A stretch of 64,000 nucleotides of DNA from Lineus longissimus (GCF_910592395.1 NC_088309.1:10668501-10732500), one strand, 5' to 3'; counted from the stretch's first letter, positions 48,160 to 61,700 are shown. Made by a program: numbers and translations. The notes: generated by a model not told the origin, from the sequence alone.

Positions 48160-48720
48160 TTCTCACTGTGGGGAAGAAATCTGCTTTGTTTGAAAGGTGT
48201 ACCTCAGGCAAGAAATCTGCTTCGTTTCAAAGTTGTACCTTGGCGAAGAAATCTGCCTTGTTTTTAAAAGTTGTACCTCAAAGAAGAAAACTGCTTTGTT
48301 TGAAAGGTGCACCTCAGGCAAGAAATCTGCTTCATTTCAAAGTTGTACCTTGGCTAAGAAATCTGCCTTGTTTTTAAAAGTTGTACCTCGGGGGAAGAAA
48401 TCTGTTTTGTTTGAGAGCTGTACCATGGCGAAGAAATCTGCCTTGTTTTTGAAAGTTGTACCTCAAAGAAGAGAACTGCTTTGCTTGAGAGCTGTACCTT
48501 GGTGATGAAATCTGCCTTGAATTGGAAATTGGTATCTCAAAGAAGAAATCTGCTTTGTTTGAGAGCTGTACCATGGCGAAGAAATCTACCTTGTTTTTGA
48601 AAGTTGTACCTCAGGGAAGAAATATGCTTTGTTTAAAAGTTGAATCTCGGGGAAGAAATCTGCCTCCTTTGAAAGTTGAACCTTGGAGAAGAAATCTGCT
48701 TTGTTTAAAAGTTGAACCTA
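48160..48720 (+). repeat. ~36-bp minisatellite, about 15 copies
   Basis: The unit is AAGAAATCTGCTTTGTTTGA plus AAGTTGTACCTCAGGG, with variants (CCTTGG, GTTGAACC). The long open frames over it follow from the unit being a multiple of three in places. Confidence 0.95.
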
Positions 48721-49261
48721 CAAATGAACAGCTTTTATTCGGGACTGACCAGCCTTTCAATTCATTTTCTCCTCTTCTACATGCATGTGCATGTACATGT
48801 ACACCATGGATAAATCATATAAAAGGATGCTGGGCTTTTCAACATTCCATTCTCATGCAGAATATTAAGCACATACCTCAGCATAAGACAAGATATAACA
48901 GGACAAATCTTAATGCGACATTGTTAAGAGTAGCGTCAGAAAAAGCACCACAATCTTTCCTGTATCTTCTTACTGCACCAAGTATGCTCTTTTTAGCCTG
49001 TTGACATTTCGTCCTCAGCTAAAAGTCGTGACAGCAGGATTATCATTTTTGCCGAGTTCGAAAAGGGGATGTTTCAAAACCTAATGATCGGTACTGCAGA
49101 TGTGTTGTATGGAACTAGCAGCAGACGTCAAAGTAAGGATGTCTAACTCTTTATCTAATAAGATCATTTTCTTTGATTTGATCAATGAGATGCATATGTG
49201 AGATAAATTTCTTTAGTTGGCCTATTATGGGATGAGTGAAAGTACTAGTTTATGCTGGCTT

Positions 49262-49700
49262 ATAACCAGATCAGGCAAATTTGTCTAAAATTGTGACCAG
49301 TGGCTCGCTATTATGTGATCAGATTTGGCAAAACGAGTCTAATATCAGACATAGTGGGTCATACGTGATCAGATAGCGTAAAATGAGTATAAAATCAGAC
49401 ATAGAGGGTCATACGTGATCAGATAGCGTAAAATGAGAATAAAATATGACATAGTGGGTCATACGTGATCAGATAGCGTAAAATGAGTCTATAATCAGAC
49501 ATAGTGGGTAATACGTGATCAGATTGGCCAAAATGAGTCGAAAATCAGACATAGTGGGTCTTACATGTTCAGATCACGCAAAATGAGTCTAAAATCAGAC
49601 ATAGTGGCTCGTCAGACATAGTGGGTCTTACTTTATATGTGATCAGATCTAGCACAATAGGTAAAAAATAGTGGCTTTCTTGTGATCTGATTTTGGATCT
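49262..49700 (+). repeat. 50-60-bp tandem repeat, about 7 copies
   Basis: The units contain AAAATGAGTCTAAAATCAGA, CATAGTGGGTCATACGTGAT and CAGATAGCG. Length varies between copies. Confidence 0.92.
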
Positions 49701-52700
49701 CACAAAATGAGTCAGAAGCCACACATAATATCTTTCCATTTAAAAAACAAAGACCAAAAATTCAATATCAGAAATCGCTGTCTCTTCGCTTTGGAAAAAC
49801 AAACTAGTAGTCATAGCAACAGAGCCTTTAGAGTTTTCATTTCTGCACCTCACATAAAAGGTTTCATGCATTTAGTATCGTTCTCAAAGAATTTCTCTTT
49901 AGAAACAATATTTTTTTGGGATATTCTTTCCAGCCAACAAGTCAAAGTCAGTTTTGAAAGAAAGCAGGGTGACATGTCCAATGTATCCTTCCAACATTCT
50001 ACACATCAAGCAAGCCTTCTTCGTTATCACGCACATTATACATCGTTTTCTGAATCACTCAGACATATTTTTTTCAAACAGCCAATGATGCCTTTAGATT
50101 CAGATATTTTCATAAACAGCAACTTTTTTTTATAAACATAGCAAGTATTTTCATACACAGCAACTTCCCTCATGAAACTCAGGGTTTCACTTTATGTGGA
50201 GTGATCACACTGAAGCAAATCACTCCTTAAAATTTGGCTTTGGAGACCAGCTTTAGAGCAGCTATCACTCGACATGATGGTGAGAAGAGAACATCCTGCC
50301 ATAGTTTTGTTGTACAGAGAGTGATTCAGCATTCTTAACCACGTTAACCTAACCCAGGGGAGTGACAAACAATTCTCCTGCAAAATTGAAATCCGGGAAA
50401 ACTAAAGTACTCTCAAGCTTGCAAAATGAATCGGAGAGTTTAGTCATGAAGTGAGGTCAACCCACGCGCCCAAATAATTATCACACACGGCTATTATTTA
50501 TGATGTATCACAAATAATCAATTTGTTGAGGAATCTGGTAACTTTGTTGCCGTTACCATATATTTTTGGCCAATTTTCTGATCAATGGTTTCAGACACTG
50601 TTATCGGTAAGTTCAATTTCAAACAGATCGTTTTGAACCAAACTATCAGATTTGGAAAAATATCAATCGAAACAACAGTGGCCTACGCAAGCATGACTAA
50701 TCGATGGAGACTACAATTAGGTATCTAATGATTGGATATGCTGTTCATTCTGCTGCAGCCAACTTGGAGAGGATGTGTGTCACCTCCTAATTGCTAGTCA
50801 TTGATAGTGGTACTTCCACTACAGTAAACTCTGGTGTGTGTCCGAGTTTATTCTGATTCCACTATAGGATCTCCAGGTTATAGGCCCGGAGCTAATAACA
50901 CCGGGTTTATTATAACCGGTGATCATCGGTTGGTTTCGCACGCAGTTCCGGATCGGCACCGGAGTTTTCTGTAGTGGAATACCAAAAATAATACCAGAGA
51001 TAATAGTTGTATAGATTCGGCGATAGGTGGTACGCCGATCGCTTAATACAAGTGCGCACGGCGCATGCTGAAAAATAGTGCCCAATATTTTTGCCTCCAC
51101 GTCTGTAACTGGACAGCAAATTTCGGTATTGCCCTCTGTCGCCGAGCTTATCAACCTTACATGCAAGCCTGTAGTGGAACACGAACCAAGAAATATCTGG
51201 GTTTCTTTATATCCGGAGAGCCTCCGGATCTATTAACAACGGGTTTAAATCTGAAGTGGAAGTAAGACTAATGTTGCAGGTTTTCTCCATGAAGAGCAGA
51301 CAGGAAAAATTTAAACCCACTCCAGGCCAATTCTCCATATCTTTTATCTATCCTACGCTCTATATCCAACCAGTTTTCAAGCGACATTTAGATGTCATGA
51401 AAGAAAGAGCACAATATGAAGTTCCTTTTCACAGAAAAACAGGAAATAGGCTATATTGGATTTCACCCCATGCTAGACGGATATGACAGGTATGATGAGA
51501 CTGCTACCAGCGGCTTTCTTTGTATGACTTTGCAGCCTTTGGAACATGTTATACTGAATTTGAAAGGTTTCAAGGATCAGGATGGGGACGTCATACTCAT
51601 AGGACTAGAATAAGTATCCGTGGTAGTCATAAGAAAAATACCTGATGAAAGGTAATTAGTCCTTTTAATTCTAAGCAGAAGAAGAAAAGAAGAAGAATTC
51701 TGGTCATCACTCCAAGCAGTTGGTTTTCAAAGAACGATGCAAATGTCAGAGCATCAACTAATAGTTCTACAGATTGAGAACAGTCAAATGAACAAAATGT
51801 GTCCCAGAAGCCATCCAAATATTATGAAATGTGAAATATCATAACAGACATTCTTTATACATGTTTTTGTTGATATGACTCAGACAACACTAACTAATAA
51901 TTCCTTCTGATCAAAAGCAGAACCTGGGAGCAAAACATAACAATATCAATGCAAAAAATGATGTAATGGAGAAAATATCTTAATTGAAAGAAAGCATAAC
52001 GGTAAGGAATTTGTCAGAGGTCTATCAACAAAGGCTCCATTAACCTGGCTCATAAGCTGTTACCGTTATTGCCACTGGGATTATGTGAACAAGAAAAGGC
52101 CAATGTGGGAGGAGAGGCTGAAAGAAGACTGGTTGCCTTGGTGACAAACCCGCATAGCAGTATTAAAATAAGAGTGCTTGTTAAATGAATCATAGGCCTC
52201 ACAGGTGTTGCAATATTCAAAGGAAGTGATGAGCAGTTGCAACGAAGTTTACCATATCTGCTATTATTGACACGGGTTCCTAATTTATGATATAACGTCA
52301 AAAGATTTGGAAAGTTGTATCTGTCTACAGGAGAAATCCTGTCTAAATGTTCTTATATGTTCCAAGGCTATATAAGGTTGGTAAGCTCTGATTTCAGCCC
52401 TAAGGTATTGACATGGTCTGTTCTAATGGAGTGGAAATGGCTTCGGCAAATCACAGCATCATTTTGTTAACACCTTTTGGTTAATCGCAATCCCATTAGT
52501 GACATTAGTGATGCTTTGTAACTGAAGATGAAGTGTTGGAAGTCAGAGTATACCAAATAGGAAACAACAAACTTTGGAATGGATTTGTCTGGAGCAGACT
52601 CCAGACAAAACAGGAAGTCTAAGCTTTCTTTCATCAGCTTAATAGCCGCAACAGATGAGAAATTTCAACAGATGGCAATTTTCATTGATTAAGTCTCAGG

Positions 52701-52731
52701 ACTTTTCAATGAAACGGCAAGGGGCCATTGT
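49701..52731. other. No gene recognised
   Basis: Only the TIR element at 50813 is recognised. The open frame at 49707-50135 is unremarkable in composition and has no recognised domain. Confidence 0.5.
50813..51262. mobile_element. 450-bp TA-flanked TIR element
   Basis: The ends CTTCCACTACAG and CTGAAGTGGAAG (one mismatch) have TA on each side (50811-50812 and 51263-51264). The end word recurs inside as ATTCCACTATAG (50857), CTGTAGTGGAAT (50970) and CTGTAGTGGAAC (51170). No transposase ORF is visible. TA duplication suggests a Tc1/mariner-type helper, but that is inference. Confidence 0.65.
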
Positions 52732-53352
52732 GCTCACCTTCTAGATATCTGGTGGTTAGGAATACATCCTGGTTAAGAAATTCGGTGTCAGAGGTTACAT
52801 GACATAGGGAGTCATGTGTACCAAATTTCAAGTTCATAGCTTTAGCAGTTGAGAAACGTGCCATAGTTACACTCAAACCTCCAACTTACACCATTTGACC
52901 TCTGTGACCTTGAAAATTACGTCAAATCAAAAACCTGTACGAAAGGTGATGTATCCTTGCTAGGAGTACCTACCATAAAAATATCATTGAAAACAAGTCA
53001 CTATTAAGCGAGATATTGCACTTTTTTCTTTTTTTAGCTTTGGCCCCCTGGTGGCCAAGTTGAGAATCAGATCAGACTGAAATTCAGTGTCAGGGGTTAT
53101 ATGACGTAGGGAGTCATATGTACCACATTTCAAGTTCATAGCTTTATCGGTGAAGAAACCGGACCGAAATTCATTGTCCGAGGTTACCTCACCCGGGGAG
53201 CCCTGTGTGCGAAGTTTCAAGTTCATAGCCCTAGCGGTTAAGAAATGTGCCACTGTTTTTAAAACAGAATACAGACGACGACGGTGATGACGACGATGAC
53301 GGACAATGGACGACGGACACAGCGGTGTTGTATTGACTCCCCTAAGGTGAGC
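52732..53352 (+). mobile_element. 621-bp dispersed repeat with GCTCACCTT / AAGGTGAGC ends
   Basis: The block is bounded by a 9-bp inverted pair. It contains three diverged copies of a module with TTTCAAGTTCATAGC (near 52828, 53128 and 53215) and a GACGACGACGG-rich stretch before CACAGCGGTGTTGTATTGAC. The last module is shared with 37309-37496. No ORF is seen. Confidence 0.6.
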
Positions 53353-56300
53353 CAAAAATATTTGCCTGAAAATTTCAGGAGAGTGACCTCGATGCATATA
53401 CATGTAGATTGAATTTTATTGGTACTGCCAACTGTGCATGTCTTCATGAAATCACTGCGTCATGACACAGTTAAAATGTTTCTTTTACCTCAGACGTCAT
53501 AACTGAATTTGAATTACATCATGTGTGTGAAGTCTTGATCTCGTCAAGTAGTGCCCTCTTACAGAGGATCAGCTATTTACAGGTTTACGAATCACAGTTG
53601 GAACCCACACCGACAAGCTACCTCACCACAACCTTTACCAAGACAAAACATCCTAATTCAGCGCAACGTAAATCCATATCTGAAGATGTCATGTGACAGA
53701 AACTTTCCAATTCACCGGGATTTAATTAGTTAATGGGATTTCCTGTCAAAGCTAACTTTGGAAGAATTCAATTCGGTTCTCATGACGACAAATGCTTATC
53801 TTGAGGCCAATCTAAGTAATACTTCCATTTTGCATGCCAATTTACTTAGTGTGATGCCATTAGGACTTGGAAATAAAATGGAGGCAAGACGGAGACGTGA
53901 TCGCCAAATGGATCGTTAAATGGAAGAACCTGGTGATTGTGTCTTCGCACTATTGTGGCGGTACCCGGAGGTGTTACTTAATATTGGTGCAATTGACATC
54001 GTCTAAGTGGTCGCGTTTAGAACTACTTAACAGTTCTCTAAAGTCTTCAACACCCAGGGCCATATTTGGTGCGTGTGTGTCAGTGTGGGAGGAGAGGGGG
54101 AGTCCATGCTGAATGTCTTGTTTTTCGTTTTCGAGACCTGACTTGATGGGACCAAAGAACCAAAATACAACGTACCTCGTCATTGATTTCATCCGGTATC
54201 ACCAATTCGCTTCCAGTCGAAAACAAATAAATGAAAATTTTTTATTCTGACCTATTTTGGCCAGAAGCGAATAAACGGTAAACAAAACATTTAAATTACT
54301 CAAAAAATGCTAGCTTTTTTTGTCAAACTTATTTCTTTCCCAATCCAGTTCAGAAAATTCATATGCAAATACTTGAAGCCGAACTGTTACCATAAAAGGT
54401 GTTGCATCCATGACTATTTTTGTTAGTAAATTATTCACCAGCGGCAAAAGCTCAAATTCAGGTCAATATCATACAAGCAGGCTTAGACTTGTTGCGCACA
54501 CATACATCATACTGACACATACGCCATGATATTGATACCAAACCTTTTTGTGTTTTCATTGATTTTAAACATGAAAGTGCATCCTACTTGATATGCTTTA
54601 ATTTTGATTGGAGAACTAGTCATTGATCTTATCATAACCAAGTAAACAAATTCAAATCTCTCGTTTGACAAAAACAGGGTGAAGTCACAGTTACTGCCAT
54701 CTAAACATGCTAAACAACATTTGAAAACAAGACCCAATGTTGTGAGCTGAAACGTCAGGGAAAGACCTTAAAGGCGAACTGACAGTTTTAACTGTTTTAA
54801 ATTTGATACCGATAGGAGTCATAATAGCCAATACCTGGAAGTTTTGAAAGACAGAAAACGACCACGGCCATTTTAACTGATGACATTTTTGGTGCACTAT
54901 TCACGTGCATTAGCAAAATCTTTTCAAAGTTTTTGACATTATCTCAAAAACCGTGGCTGACCAAGGCTGAACAATTAGAGTCATAGCCTTATTGCCATTT
55001 CATAATGGTTTGTCCTAAAGTCACTGAAATATCTCGAACCTAATTACGTGGTAATACAATACAATCTTCACGCTCGGAAAAGCAAAGGTGTTTGTCGTCT
55101 CTGATTGCGTTGCACCGGCGCCTAAACAAGTCAGCTTGGTTAACCAAGCGTTTACCTTTATCAATTAGGCGCTCGTCCGAGTTTAGCGGCTAGTGGACTA
55201 GAATTAATGAAGGGTCGTGTTTAGCAGCCCCTCCCGAGTCTGCTACTGCCTACTGCTTACTGCCTATCATGGGGAGTGATACTCCCAGTGCTGTTATGAG
55301 CCATTCCTCGCGTGGGCAGAACATACCAGCAGATTTAACTTTTTAAAACTAACTTTTCAATTAAATTTTAATGAGATTATTTTAATGAGCTCTCATGAAA
55401 CAAAAAATTACCTGATTATAAAGTCAGAAGAGGAGAAGTTTGAATGTATTTCACCCTGTCTCTTTAGCATAAGCCTAAGAAATACTTTCTTGGCAACTAT
55501 AGAGATAGGACTTTTATAGCACCATACCTCAATGCATAGTGTGACTTCACACATCACACCATGGAATAAAGTCATCTTTTTCCGACGAATTGCTTTTTCT
55601 GCCAGACGGCATGAAAAGAGTCGACAGAATGATGAACACCGGCCATTTATCACTGTGAATTGCATTGAAATTGCCCATGAAGGCCGATAGATAATGATTT
55701 CGCATCATTTTAAAATTGTGATATGAATTGAGATGTTGGCAAGGATTAGTAGAAAATAATCACCAAATGGTAAATCATGCAGTCGGAGTCACGCAACTCC
55801 TACAATCTCTCAATGGTTATTATGAGGCAATGCCGGCATGCAGCAATTAAATTATAATCTCTTTTATATTGGCTTAATCGTAGACTATTTCCGGAATGTA
55901 CTTTAATTGCCAAATTCAGAATGTCTTCTTATTGCAAAAGTGAATTTTTTTAATCACTGCTGAAAAGGTGATGGAATTCATTTCCTTTCTCCTTCGTTGG
56001 CAGGTAACTTAATTGGACCAGCTGTGATCCACTCCTAAATAGTGACGAGGTTTTTGGGACTGTATTATCCTAGTTTATGCGTGATAACAAGCTCATAACC
56101 ACAGCTTGTCACCACTTAAGCACCCCCTCCCATGAGTGATTTTTTCCAATGATTAAACCATGAGATTCAATGTTTTTGCACTCCTAAATTTGTGAATTAT
56201 CTCGGGAAAGTCACAAAAATGAAGCAACACCCACAACAATACATTGATAACATCATGCTTAGAAAACATGGTCGACAGTACCTGCCACTTCGCAATCATC

Positions 56301-56691
56301 TTGACTAAAGTAGCCTATGAAATATTAACGCTGAACGTGAATTTCAATCACAGAGCGTAAACAGGCTCTGAAAGCGGCGGATCGCATCAATCATCTGCGA
56401 CGCTTTGTTAGTCGCGTTTCATTCAGTATCGTGGCGGTAGACGCATTCATGGGGAAGTCGTTTAAATCAAAAGATTAAGGTATAATACCCGAAGATAAAT
56501 TGAAGGAGATTGGCCTATGAGTTATCTTGGAAATGATATGGCAACAGGTTGCTAAGCAATAAAAATTAGGCTCCGTCTACAAATTTTTCCCAAGATATTC
56601 CAGCAATTTTTTTGTAATCAGTCAAGGTGATTTTAAGGATTCCATCTTCTGAAACGTACCTGTCAATAATGCCTGGGCCTGGTTTTTGGGA
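53353..56691. other. No gene recognised
   Basis: One donor-like site (54175) with a short open stretch beside it is noted among the findings. Otherwise only chance ORFs. Confidence 0.5.
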
Positions 56692-56803
56692 AGCATGTTA
56701 GCTCATAACAAAATGTCGACAACGTTGCCTCACGTGCATTACAACTGCACACATCAACACATATGAAATGACATGTTAGCATGTTGTTATGAGCTAACAT
56801 GCT
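56692..56803. repeat. Perfect 20-bp inverted repeat, 72-bp spacer
   Basis: AGCATGTTAGCTCATAACAA (56692-56711) is the exact inverse of TTGTTATGAGCTAACATGCT (56784-56803). It could be a small MITE; no target duplication is evident. Confidence 0.85.
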
Positions 56804-58074
56804 TTCTAACAACCTGTCCTGTTGCACTTGAATGATCACATCTTTCTTCATGTCTGAAAATGCTGATTCAGGGCTTATGGCATGAAAATAATTGTCCATG
56901 TGGAAGTACTGAATAAGCATTTTCCGAAAATTCGATGAAAAATTACATTGGCGTGGGCGGCAGACATAAATCTCATCAATTACCGTGGCTGTCATCATAG
57001 TATTGATATTTTCCAAAGAATATAACGAGATTCAATTAACAATTTGATTCACTGATTGGTCTCTTTGCTAGATGAGAGTAAGCCACGACATTAGTCCATA
57101 AGATATTTGAGAAAATCAGATTTTTTTTCTTCTTTGCACTTCCTTTTTTTGAACAATTTCATCTTTTCAAATTGAAACTTTCAGTTCTCCATGTCACTTA
57201 TCATTATTGTCCCAGTTGATACATTTTAAGAGTGACTTGAAAATAATTTGCGCAGACATCAACATCAACATCATCATCATCATCATTTAGGCGTCGTGGC
57301 ACCGAATAGGGCCTTGAGACAAGAACACTAATGAATATTCATAGGTTGGAGGGTCCAGGCCTATCTATTAGACGAGTGCATGTTTTTTACTCTCAAGTAC
57401 ATATTTGGAGAGGTATTGAAAAAATATTTGTTGTGGCAAGTCTACAGATATAAAGAAATTATTTGATGAAAAAATTAATTTCGAATTTTGCTAATTGGGT
57501 AATAGGGGGCGTGTTTTGAGTTTTTTCTGCCAGTTGGCTGAAAAGAGTGGAAATATCAAAGTCTGTCTAATTTGTCGATTAAAAAAAAATTTCCGTGGTC
57601 AATCACCATTTTATTTTTCACCATTTACTTGCCCGACTGTCCGGAATAACATAATCTAAATTTCAGATTCACAACACCACGCGTTCTTTGATGCGTCGCG
57701 GTCAAACATTGACAATTTAACTGCTAAAAGGCTTAAAAAATCAATTGTGGTCTTGTCTCTATTTACACTACATTTTGGGTCAATATAGTGAAAAATTTGA
57801 ATGTGCTCAAATCACTCTAATTCATTTAGAATATTGTATTGCTGATGATTTAAGGTCAAAACAAGCTAAAATAATGAGAAAAAAACTTAATTTGACCCAA
57901 ATAAGAGTCAACCTAACACCGGTCTAAGTTCGGTTTCATTTTTACAAGTCTTGTTGTGTTGCCATTCATTTTGTAATTTCTTTGAAACTACTTAGGCCTT
58001 GATTCTGAAAGTTGTGCCCTAAGCAGCAAAGATATTCCTAAATCACATCCTAAAGTTTCAGCTCCATAGCTTGC
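56804..58074. other. No gene recognised
   Basis: A CATCAACATCAACATCATCAT microsatellite lies near 57258-57288. The rest is AT-rich with no element I can name. Confidence 0.55.
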
Positions 58075-58246
58075 TTATTCTGGCCAGGGCAGGTCTTTGA
58101 ATTTGGTGCTGTTGGGTGCAAAATCATGACTTTTTGTCGATTTTGTCCTCTTTCGTCGCTTTGGCACAGTTGTACCACTCTTTGAAATGTCTCTCATTTC
58201 TCCAAAAATGTCCAGATATGACTTTCCTTTGTTGGAGAGTTGTGGG
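58075..58246 (-). pseudogene. C-terminal reading frame cut by the Gypsy insertion
   Basis: Directly outside the Gypsy 3' LTR the minus strand stays open for 56 codons to a TAA. The peptide looks coding: it begins QLSNKGKSYLDIFGEMRD, has a basic NLS-like KRRKRTKSTK and ends FKDLPWPE. The frame upstream passes into the LTR, so the original 5' part must lie beyond the retrotransposon nest, outside the window. It may be the last exon of a host gene or part of an older transposon. The family is not recognised. Confidence 0.3.
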
Positions 58247-58392
58247 TGTTGCGGAGCCGACTTCTGGTCCTCCACAATGAGTAATTGTGCATTAATCTGG
58301 ACGAAAACAGGAAGAACTCTATAAGTTTTATTGACCTCAAAACACAACTTCCAGGCTCGCCGTGCGGCCAGCCGAAGACACAACACGCAACA
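58247..58392 (-). repeat. 146-bp 3' LTR of the Gypsy element
   Basis: On the minus strand it starts TGTTGCGTGTTGTG directly after the polypurine tract and ends GGCTCCGCAACA, so TGTTGCG and CGCAACA are inverted ends. It holds an AATAAA poly(A) signal (58327-58332). The 5 bp outside it are CCCAC in the same sense. Confidence 0.85.
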
Positions 58393-58404
58393 TCCCCCCT
58401 TCTT
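58393..58404 (-). other. Polypurine tract of the Gypsy element
   Basis: AAGAAGGGGGGA on the minus strand immediately precedes the LTR's TGTT, as expected for the plus-strand DNA primer. Confidence 0.85.
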
Positions 58405-58724
58405 AAGATAATAAGAATAATCTCGAACGCGATTACACAAACACTCGACAGGTACAACTTATTAGCAACCAAAACCAACTTGTGTTAACTATAAACTTAA
58501 AACGCTACCAAAATACAACTTTGATGAATCCTCTAAAACTAACGGGCTAATTACACTTATATGCTGTAAACTGCAAATATAACTATGAAAACTTTTGACG
58601 CACTTGCCTCCAAGCTCACAAACACAGTGACACAACAATAATAGAGACAATGTCAACTCCAGACTGTTCATAAAGACAGGTATGTTTTGGAGTCAGATTC
58701 AAACATCATAATCCTGAACATGGT

Positions 58725-61700
58725 CTATTTTCTCACATAGTCTTTCAAATATTGTGGCGCAACATGGATTCTAGTGCTTGTGCGTCTTGGAGGAGTAGGC
58801 ACAGTGTCCGTCGGCTTCGGACCAGACAATTGGCCATGATTATAGTCTAGAGAAGAGTTTTCAACAACCGGCGGAGTGGCATTTTGTGGAGCATGATTGA
58901 CACTTTGATTTTGAGGCAAATTATCAGGAGTGCTCTCTGGCAAATCCAACACCTGTTGTGGAGCATTAGGAAAAAGAACATTTGGATTGTGAAGACCACT
59001 TGGTCGTAATGGCAATTTTACCGCAGTAGGCCGCATTTGTACCCTATTTCTCCGATATTTACCACCGGTTCTCCCCTCAACTTCATAAGTGCGATTCCCA
59101 AGTACGCCCACTATTGTACCCAGAATCCAACGCTCTCTTTCCCTGTACTCAAAATACACGACTTGCCCAACTGGGAGCCTACGTAATTCACATGCTTTTT
59201 TATCATGAGACTGTCTCATTCGCTCCTTCCGTCTTTCCCTCCTCCGATTTAGAGAAACTGAATCTCCACCACTAGGCTTTTGCTGAATATACGGAATCAC
59301 TGAACGAGTAGAATGCCCAAATAACATCTCCGCAGGACTACGACCGGTGTCTTCCCTAGGCGTATTGCGCAACTCGAGTAATGCCAAATTTGGGTCAGTC
59401 CCACTTTTGCGAGTTTTGATCAACAGGTGTTTGGCGACTTTAACGGCCGCCTCCGCCTTGCCATTAGCACTATGGTGCCCCGGTGAACTTTCCACATGAG
59501 TGATTCCCCAGTTCTTGGTAAACTCTCGAAAATCACCGGACGTAAGTTGAGATCCCGGATCAGTTATGAGAATCCTCGGAATGCCGTAGCGCGAGAAATG
59601 TTTCTTTAGTATCGCAATCACACGACCACTAGTCATAGACGGCAAAGGATCAACTTCCAAAAAGTTGGAGTAACAGTCAATGGTGACCAGATATCGCTGT
59701 CCTTCGATTTCAAAGATGTCACTGGCCACTTTATCCCAGGGGCCTCGTCCATCATCTTGAGGTAACAACGGTTCCTTGGGGTTTCTGGCCCTCAGCGCCT
59801 GACACGGCTCACATGAGGCCACCAACTGTTTTATGTCCTGAGCGAGACCAGGCCAGAATACGAGACGACGAGCACGCCTTACCATGCTATTATAGCCAAG
59901 ATGTGCTGAATGCAAACGCTGTTTGATATCCTGCCTGAGTGAACTAGGAATGAGAATAGCCTCGCCTTTTAAGATGATCCCGTTGTCACAACTAAGAGTG
60001 TCTCTGAAGTCAAAGTATACCCTCACGTCTGAAGGTACCAAGTGTTTATACTCTGGCCACCCCTTCAGAATCAGGGATTCAAGGGTTTTTAGAGCATTGT
60101 CATTGTCTGTAGCTTTGCGAACTTCCTCAAGTCTGGCATCAGACATGGTATAGGCAGATTTCACGTTTAATATGCGGGTTGTGGTATCTGGCACATCCAG
60201 ATATGCTCGGCTCAGCGTGTCTGCAATTATCAACTCGGAACCTTTCAGAAAACGAAAATCAACGTCATATCGATGAATTCGCATCATCAGCGCTTGCAGA
60301 CGCTTTGGGGCTTGGTTGAGTGGCTTGCGAAGAATCGAATAGAGAGGTTTGTGATCATTTTCTACGACCACCTTGGTCCCATAAGTATATTGATCGAATC
60401 TTTCCAGACCATACACCACGGCAAGCAGCTCCTTTTCGATTTGCGCCCAGTTTCGCTCTGCCGAGGACAGCGAGCGTGACGCATACTCCACAGGTCGGCC
60501 ATCCTGTAGGAGTACCGCACCAACACCATCCTTGCTACTATCAACCTGTAGCATGACATCCTTGTTGGTATCGAAATAGGCTAAAACTGGAGTCTCTGAC
60601 AGTTTCTTCTTTACAGTGTCCATAGCCTTGTCACAATCACCCGACCAGTTCCACGCGGTCTCTTTGCGGGTGAGGGCGCGTATAGGTTCAAGATCAGCGG
60701 ATAAGTTAGGTAAAAATCGTGCCATGTACTGAACCATGCCACAGAAACGTTTTACACCTGGAAGATCAGTGGGGTTAGGCATCCTCATGATTGCCTCCAC
60801 TTTTGAGTCATCTGCTTTAACACCCTCCTCTGTAAAAAGGTGTCCATGAAATCTAATTTCTGGTTTGCCTACTTCCTTTTTATCATTATTCAAGATGATG
60901 TGACGCTCATCACATCTCTGATACAACTTTTCAAGCTTAGAGTCATTGTCCTCGAGTGCAGCACTCTTCGTTTTGCCACACCCAGCAGCTATGATATCAT
61001 CCGCAATCGTAAAAACACCGTCAAGTCCGCTGAGAGCTTCTGTAAGTTTGCGCTGGAAGATTTCACTGGATACTTTGAGCCCAAAAGGAAGACGAGTCCA
61101 GCGGAAACGTCCAAATGGAGTAATCATCGTAGTTAGTAAGCTAGACGCCTCATCTAACCTAATGTGCCAGAATGCATTTTTGACATCTAATTTGCTGAAC
61201 ACTTTTGCGTCATGAAGCATGGGTAACACATCATCAACAGTAGGTAACTTGTAATGTTCCCTCATTAGGGCAACGTTCAATGCCTGAGGGTCAATACAGA
61301 TTCTAAGTTTTCCATTGGGTTTCCGAACAACTGCCATTTGACTAACCCATGGCGTAGGTTCAGTAACCCCCTGGAGGACACCCATCTCCACTAAACGCTC
61401 AAGTTCAAGCTTTACATCCCCATTTATAGCGACGGGTACGTTCTTGCAAGGCAAAGCACGTGGCTTGACGTCCGTGTCCACACACAGATGTGCCTCACCT
61501 AGATCACCAAGTTCCTGTTTCTTTACTTGTGCAATAAATTTGTCAGCATTGACGGTAATGAGTTCCATCACGCGAATGGTATCGAGGCCTAACAAACAAC
61601 TGAGACTGTTAGGCACCACCACAAATTTCACCAGATATCGTAGCTTATTGCGAACGTTTATGACCGGTAGTGTGGCTTCCCCTAGTGGCTGTACCTTCGT

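Noticed and set aside
48061-49004. Overlapping 68-160-codon frames at 48 kb
   Set aside because: They are open because of the ~36-bp repeat, in three different frames, with no unique domain.
56660-56678. GACAG|GTACGT donor with a tiny possible exon
   Set aside because: The exon would be 19 bp or less; it cannot be told from chance.
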